DNA of 10,443 nt, from assembly GCA_023409795.1 (NCBI GenBank), contig JAEYQX010000108.1, positions 1-10,443 of the forward strand, written 5' to 3'. A program made the position numbers and the translations under genes. Source of the stretch: Pseudomonadota bacterium (GTDB lineage: Bacteria; Pseudomonadota; Alphaproteobacteria; Caulobacterales; Caulobacteraceae). The notes under the pieces are model-generated. The model did not search any database. It was not told where the DNA came from and saw nothing but the letters and a program-made list of their open reading frames with translations. This document shows positions 7,926-10,443 of this stretch, piece by piece. Numbering within the stretch: position 1 is the first letter of the stretch; each line of letters opens with the position of its first letter.

Positions 7926-8516
7926 ATGATCCTCGTCGTCGATAACTACGACAGCTTTACCTACAACCTGGTCCACTACCTGGCCGAGCTGGGGGCCGAG
8001 ACCCGCGTCATCCGCAATGACGACCTGAGCGTCGACGAAGCCTGGGCGCTGAAGCCGCAGGCGGTCCTGCTGTCGCCGGGCCCCTGCGACCCGGACCAGG
8101 CGGGCATCTGCCTGCCGCTGCTGCAGACCGCACCGGCCGACATGCCCATCCTCGGCGTCTGCCTGGGCCACCAGGCGATCGGCCAGGCCTTTGGCGGCGA
8201 GGTCGTGCGCGCCAAGACGCTGATGCACGGCAAGACCTCGCCGATCGAGCATGGTGGCCAGAGCCTGTTCCGGGGCCTGCCCTCGCCGTTCACGGCCACC
8301 CGCTACCACTCGCTGGCAGTGCGCCGCGAAACCCTGCCTGACTGCCTTGAGGTCACGGCCTGGACCGCAGATGGCGAGATCATGGGCCTGATGCACAAGG
8401 ACCGTCCGATCCATGGCGTCCAGTTCCACCCCGAATCCATCGCCACCGAGCATGGCCACGAGATGATCGGCAACTTCCTGGATCTGGCCCAGATCAAGCG
8501 CCGGGCGAGGGTCTAG
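7926..8516 (+). CDS. trpG: Anthranilate synthase component II (glutamine amidotransferase)
   Basis: TrpG hydrolyses glutamine and channels ammonia to TrpE for anthranilate formation. The 196-residue length is that of a stand-alone subunit, not fused to TrpE or TrpD. Class I amidotransferase residues are visible: MILVVDNYDSFTYNLV at the N terminus, SPGP (50-53), the nucleophile Cys79 in GVCLGHQ, the HGK motif (101-103) and His168/Glu170 in QFHPE. Members of this family can also serve p-aminobenzoate synthase; the trp neighbours favour tryptophan, but dual use is possible if the genome has no separate pabA. It stops three bases before the trpD ATG, so trpG-trpD-trpC form a tight operon. The ribosome binding site is weak (AAGAAG about seven bases upstream). 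Confidence 0.97.
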   Translation: MILVVDNYDSFTYNLVHYLAELGAETRVIRNDDLSVDEAWALKPQAVLLSPGPCDPDQAGICLPLLQTAPADMPILGVCLGHQAIGQAFGGEVVRAKTLMHGKTSPIEHGGQSLFRGLPSPFTATRYHSLAVRRETLPDCLEVTAWTADGEIMGLMHKDRPIHGVQFHPESIATEHGHEMIGNFLDLAQIKRRARV

Positions 8517-8519
8517 GCC

Positions 8520-9557
8520 ATGGACAGCTTCAAGCCCCTCCTGGCCAAGCTGGTCGACGGCCAGGTCCTGACCCGACAGGAAGGCCACGCCTTCTTCTCG
8601 GCCTGCCTGCGCGGCGAGCCCACTCCGGCCCAGGTGGCCGCCGCCGTGACCGCCCTGCGCATCCGCGGCGAGACCGTGGACGAGATCGTCGCCTTTGCCA
8701 CCGCCATGCGCGACGCCGCCCGCTCACTGGAGCACGGCTTTGACGAGGTGATCGACACCTGCGGCACCGGCGGTGATGGCCAGCACACCTATAATATCTC
8801 GACCGCAGCCTCCTTTGTCCTGGCCGGTGCGGGCCTGAAGGTCGCCAAGCACGGCAACCGGGCGATCAGCTCCAAATCCGGCTCGTCGGATGTCCTGGCC
8901 GCCCTGGGGGTCAACCTGGACGCCACCGTGCCGCAACAGGCCCGCGCGCTGGACCAGGCGGGCATCGCCTTCCTGTTCGCGCCCACCTATCATGGGGCCA
9001 TGCGCCACGTCGGGCCGATCCGCGCCGAGATCGGTTTCCGCACGGTTTTCAATCTGTTGGGGCCGCTTTGTAACCCAGCCCATGCAAACCGACAGGTGAT
9101 GGGCGTCTATGATCCAGCCCTGCTGGAGCCGCTTGTCGAGGTCCTGGGCCGCCTGGGCGCGCGTCGCGCCTGGACCGTCCACGGCCAGGGGCTGGACGAA
9201 CTGACCACCACGGGGCCGACCCAGGTGGCCGAATGGCGGGACGGACAGGTGCATCGCTTTACCGTCAGCCCGTCGGACGCAGGCCTGCCGCTCGCCACCC
9301 TGGATGACCTGCGCGGCGGCGACGCCGAACACAATGCGGCGGCGCTGAAGGCTCTGCTTGCCGGCGCGCCGGGTCCCTATCGCGATATCGTTCTGATGAA
9401 TGCGGCCGCCGCCCTGGTGGTCTCGGATCGCGTGCCGGACCTGCGGGCCGGGGCCGAACTGGCCGCCGCCGTCATCGACGATGGCCGCGCGGCCCAGGCC
9501 CTGGATCAGCTGGTGCTTGTGACCAATACCCCTATCGAGCGCGAGGAAACGGCATGA
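8520..9557 (+). CDS. trpD: Anthranilate phosphoribosyltransferase
   Basis: TrpD transfers the phosphoribosyl group of PRPP to anthranilate, the second step of tryptophan synthesis. The 345-residue length is normal. Signatures: the glycine-rich PRPP pyrophosphate loop DTCGTGGDG (79-87), KHGNRAISSKSGSSDVLAALG (110-130) whose residues bind PRPP and metal, and APTYHGAMRHVGPIRAEIG (154-172) followed by TVFNLLGPLCNPA, which forms the anthranilate site. The ATG at 8520 follows the trpG stop after three bases, with GAGGG upstream inside trpG; the stop overlaps the trpC start as ATGA. A stretch at 9045-9092 (FNLLGPLCNPA region) uses many codons that are rare elsewhere in the gene, including CTT, TGT, CCA, GCA and CGA. 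The protein sequence there is fully conserved. Confidence 0.98.
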   Translation: MDSFKPLLAKLVDGQVLTRQEGHAFFSACLRGEPTPAQVAAAVTALRIRGETVDEIVAFATAMRDAARSLEHGFDEVIDTCGTGGDGQHTYNISTAASFVLAGAGLKVAKHGNRAISSKSGSSDVLAALGVNLDATVPQQARALDQAGIAFLFAPTYHGAMRHVGPIRAEIGFRTVFNLLGPLCNPAHANRQVMGVYDPALLEPLVEVLGRLGARRAWTVHGQGLDELTTTGPTQVAEWRDGQVHRFTVSPSDAGLPLATLDDLRGGDAEHNAAALKALLAGAPGPYRDIVLMNAAAALVVSDRVPDLRAGAELAAAVIDDGRAAQALDQLVLVTNTPIEREETA

Positions 9558-10363
9558 CGGATGTTCTGGCCCGGATCGCGGCCTACAAGCGAGAGGATGT
9601 CGCCGCTCGCCAGGCCCAGGTCTCGCAGTCCGAGATCGAGGCCCGCGCGGCAGCCGCCAGTGCCCCGCGCGGCTTTCGCAACGCCCTGTCCGAACGGGCG
9701 CTTGAGACCGGCCGACCGGCCCTGATCGCCGAGATCAAGAAGGCCAGTCCCTCCAAGGGCCTCATTCGCCCCGACTTTGACCCGCCCGCCCTGGCCCGCG
9801 CCTATGAACGCGGCGGGGCGGCCTGCCTGTCGGTGCTGACCGATGGCCCCAGCTTCCAGGGCGATGACACCTACCTGGTCGCCGCGCGCGAGGCCGTTGC
9901 CCTGCCCTGCCTGCGCAAGGACTTCCTGGTCGATCCCTGGCAGGTGGCTGAAAGCCGGGCCCTGGGGGCTGACTGCATCCTGGTCATCCTGGCCATGGTC
10001 GACGATGTCCTGGCCGCCGAACTGCTGGCCGAGGCGGATCGATTCGGCATGGATGCCCTGATCGAGACCCACGACGAGAGCGAAATGGCCCGCGCCAGCG
10101 CCCTGGTCAGTGATCGCGAGCATCCGCTGATCGGCATCAACAACCGCTCCCTTCGCACCTTTGAAGTGGACCTGGGCACGACCACCCTCCTGTCCATGCT
10201 CAGCCCGGAAAAGGCCCTGCTGGTCGCGGAAAGCGGGCTGTTCACGCCCGAGGACGTCGCCCAGGTCGCCGAGGCCCATGCCCAGGCCATCCTGGTGGGC
10301 GAGAGCCTGATGCGACAGGCCGATGTCGAAGCTGCGACGAAAGCCTTGCTGTCGTTAAGTTGA
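9554..10363 (+). CDS. trpC: Indole-3-glycerol-phosphate synthase
   Basis: TrpC closes the indole ring, turning 1-(o-carboxyphenylamino)-1-deoxyribulose 5-phosphate into indole-3-glycerol phosphate with loss of CO2. It is a single-domain enzyme of 269 residues, not fused to TrpF. The TIM-barrel signatures are AEIKKASPSKG (59-69) with Glu60 and Lys62, LRKDF (120-124) with the catalytic Lys122, IETHDE (170-175) with Glu171, GINNRSL (194-200), AESGL (225-229) and LVGESLM (247-253). The ATG at 9554 overlaps the trpD stop as ATGA and has a good site GAGGAA five bases upstream. The stop codon TGA (10361-10363) lies inside the perfect -35 hexamer TTGACA of the presumed lexA promoter, so the trp operon and lexA are packed edge to edge. 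trpF is not in the window. Confidence 0.98.
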   Translation: MTDVLARIAAYKREDVAARQAQVSQSEIEARAAAASAPRGFRNALSERALETGRPALIAEIKKASPSKGLIRPDFDPPALARAYERGGAACLSVLTDGPSFQGDDTYLVAAREAVALPCLRKDFLVDPWQVAESRALGADCILVILAMVDDVLAAELLAEADRFGMDALIETHDESEMARASALVSDREHPLIGINNRSLRTFEVDLGTTTLLSMLSPEKALLVAESGLFTPEDVAQVAEAHAQAILVGESLMRQADVEAATKALLSLS

Positions 10364-10388
10364 CATTAGGCAAGAACACTTACAGAAC
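10360..10388 (+). promoter_or_regulatory. Presumed lexA promoter
   Basis: TTGACA (10360-10365) is a perfect -35 hexamer and overlaps the trpC stop codon. A matching -10 is weak: TACAGA at 10381-10386 leaves 15 bp between hexamers, and CAGAAC at 10383-10388 leaves 17 bp. Either would lie inside the first SOS box, the expected position for repression by LexA. Confidence 0.45.
10374..10388 (-). promoter_or_regulatory. SOS box 1 (LexA operator, minus orientation)
   Basis: GAAC at 10374-10377, seven bases, GAAC at 10385-10388. Read on the minus strand this is an exact GTTC-N7-GTTC, the direct-repeat LexA operator of alphaproteobacteria. It covers the presumed -10 region of lexA. Confidence 0.8.
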
Positions 10389-10398
10389 ATCGGCAACG

Positions 10399-10413
10399 GT
10401 TCACGCCTTGTTC
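10399..10413 (+). promoter_or_regulatory. SOS box 2 (LexA operator, plus orientation)
   Basis: GTTC at 10399-10402, seven bases, GTTC at 10410-10413: an exact match to the alphaproteobacterial SOS box, ending 16 bp before the lexA start codon. It is 25 bp centre to centre from box 1 and in the opposite orientation, separated by ten bases. Confidence 0.85.
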
Positions 10414-10429
10414 TGGAAGCCCGACAGCC

Positions 10430-10443
10430 ATGCTCACCAAGAA
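10430..10443 (+). CDS. lexA: LexA repressor, first codons only (3' end outside window)
   Basis: Only ATG CTC ACC AAG AA is visible, reading MLTK and an unfinished codon. LexA proteins of alphaproteobacteria begin MLTRKQ or MLTKKQ, and two exact SOS boxes sit immediately upstream, as expected for an autoregulated lexA. GGAAG at 10415-10419, ten bases before the ATG, is a fitting ribosome binding site. LexA represses the DNA-damage regulon and cleaves itself when RecA filaments form. With four codons the protein alone proves nothing; the call rests on the operators. Another SOS gene beginning MLTK is the alternative. Confidence 0.72.

Noticed and set aside
7828..7929. Short frame (33 codons) whose TGA overlaps the trpG ATG, as a possible leader peptide
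   Set aside because: It has no tryptophan codon and no ribosome binding site, and its composition looks like noncoding DNA. The overlap by itself is weak evidence.

Overview
The window is about two-thirds G+C and reads as an alphaproteobacterial chromosome, most likely Caulobacterales (Caulobacter, Phenylobacterium or a relative). The reasons are the gene set and order secG-pyrG, tpiA, ppiD-trpE, trpG-trpD-trpC and lexA, the strong preference for C-ending codons from about position 1600 rightwards, and two direct-repeat GTTC-N7-GTTC SOS boxes, the LexA operator form typical of alphaproteobacteria. The assignment comes from recognising proteins by eye; no database search was possible.

Layout. 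Positions 1-595 (+) hold the 3' end of ctaD, cytochrome c oxidase subunit I. Facing it on the minus strand are an exported chagasin-type (I42) peptidase inhibitor (644-1012), pyrG (1026-2675), a hairpin terminator (2747-2774), secG (2800-3204) and tpiA (3301-4050). A 131-bp divergent promoter region (4051-4181) separates tpiA from the plus-strand genes. These are ppiD (4182-6089), trpE (6086-7627, ATGA overlap with ppiD), trpG (7926-8516), trpD (8520-9557), trpC (9554-10363, ATGA overlap with trpD) and the first codons of lexA (10430 to the edge). A small membrane-protein gene (7624-7812, minus strand, TTG start) lies between trpE and trpG.

How the genes work together. TrpE and TrpG form anthranilate synthase, and TrpD and TrpC carry out the next phosphoribosyl-transfer and indole-ring-closure steps; the later trpF, trpB and trpA genes are not here. 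TpiA serves central carbon metabolism, PyrG makes CTP, SecG and PpiD belong to protein export and envelope folding, and CtaD is the core of the aa3-type oxidase. Most of this is ordinary housekeeping.

I see no new defence, mobile or biosynthetic system. The points worth a second look are: a sharp change in codon usage inside pyrG near position 1570-1610, so the left 1.6 kb (pyrG 3' third, inhibitor, ctaD) may come from another source by recombination or contig chimerism; a lexA promoter with two oppositely oriented SOS boxes and a perfect -35 hexamer overlapping the trpC stop; the antisense mini-gene splitting trpE from trpG; and translational coupling of a periplasmic chaperone gene to trpE.
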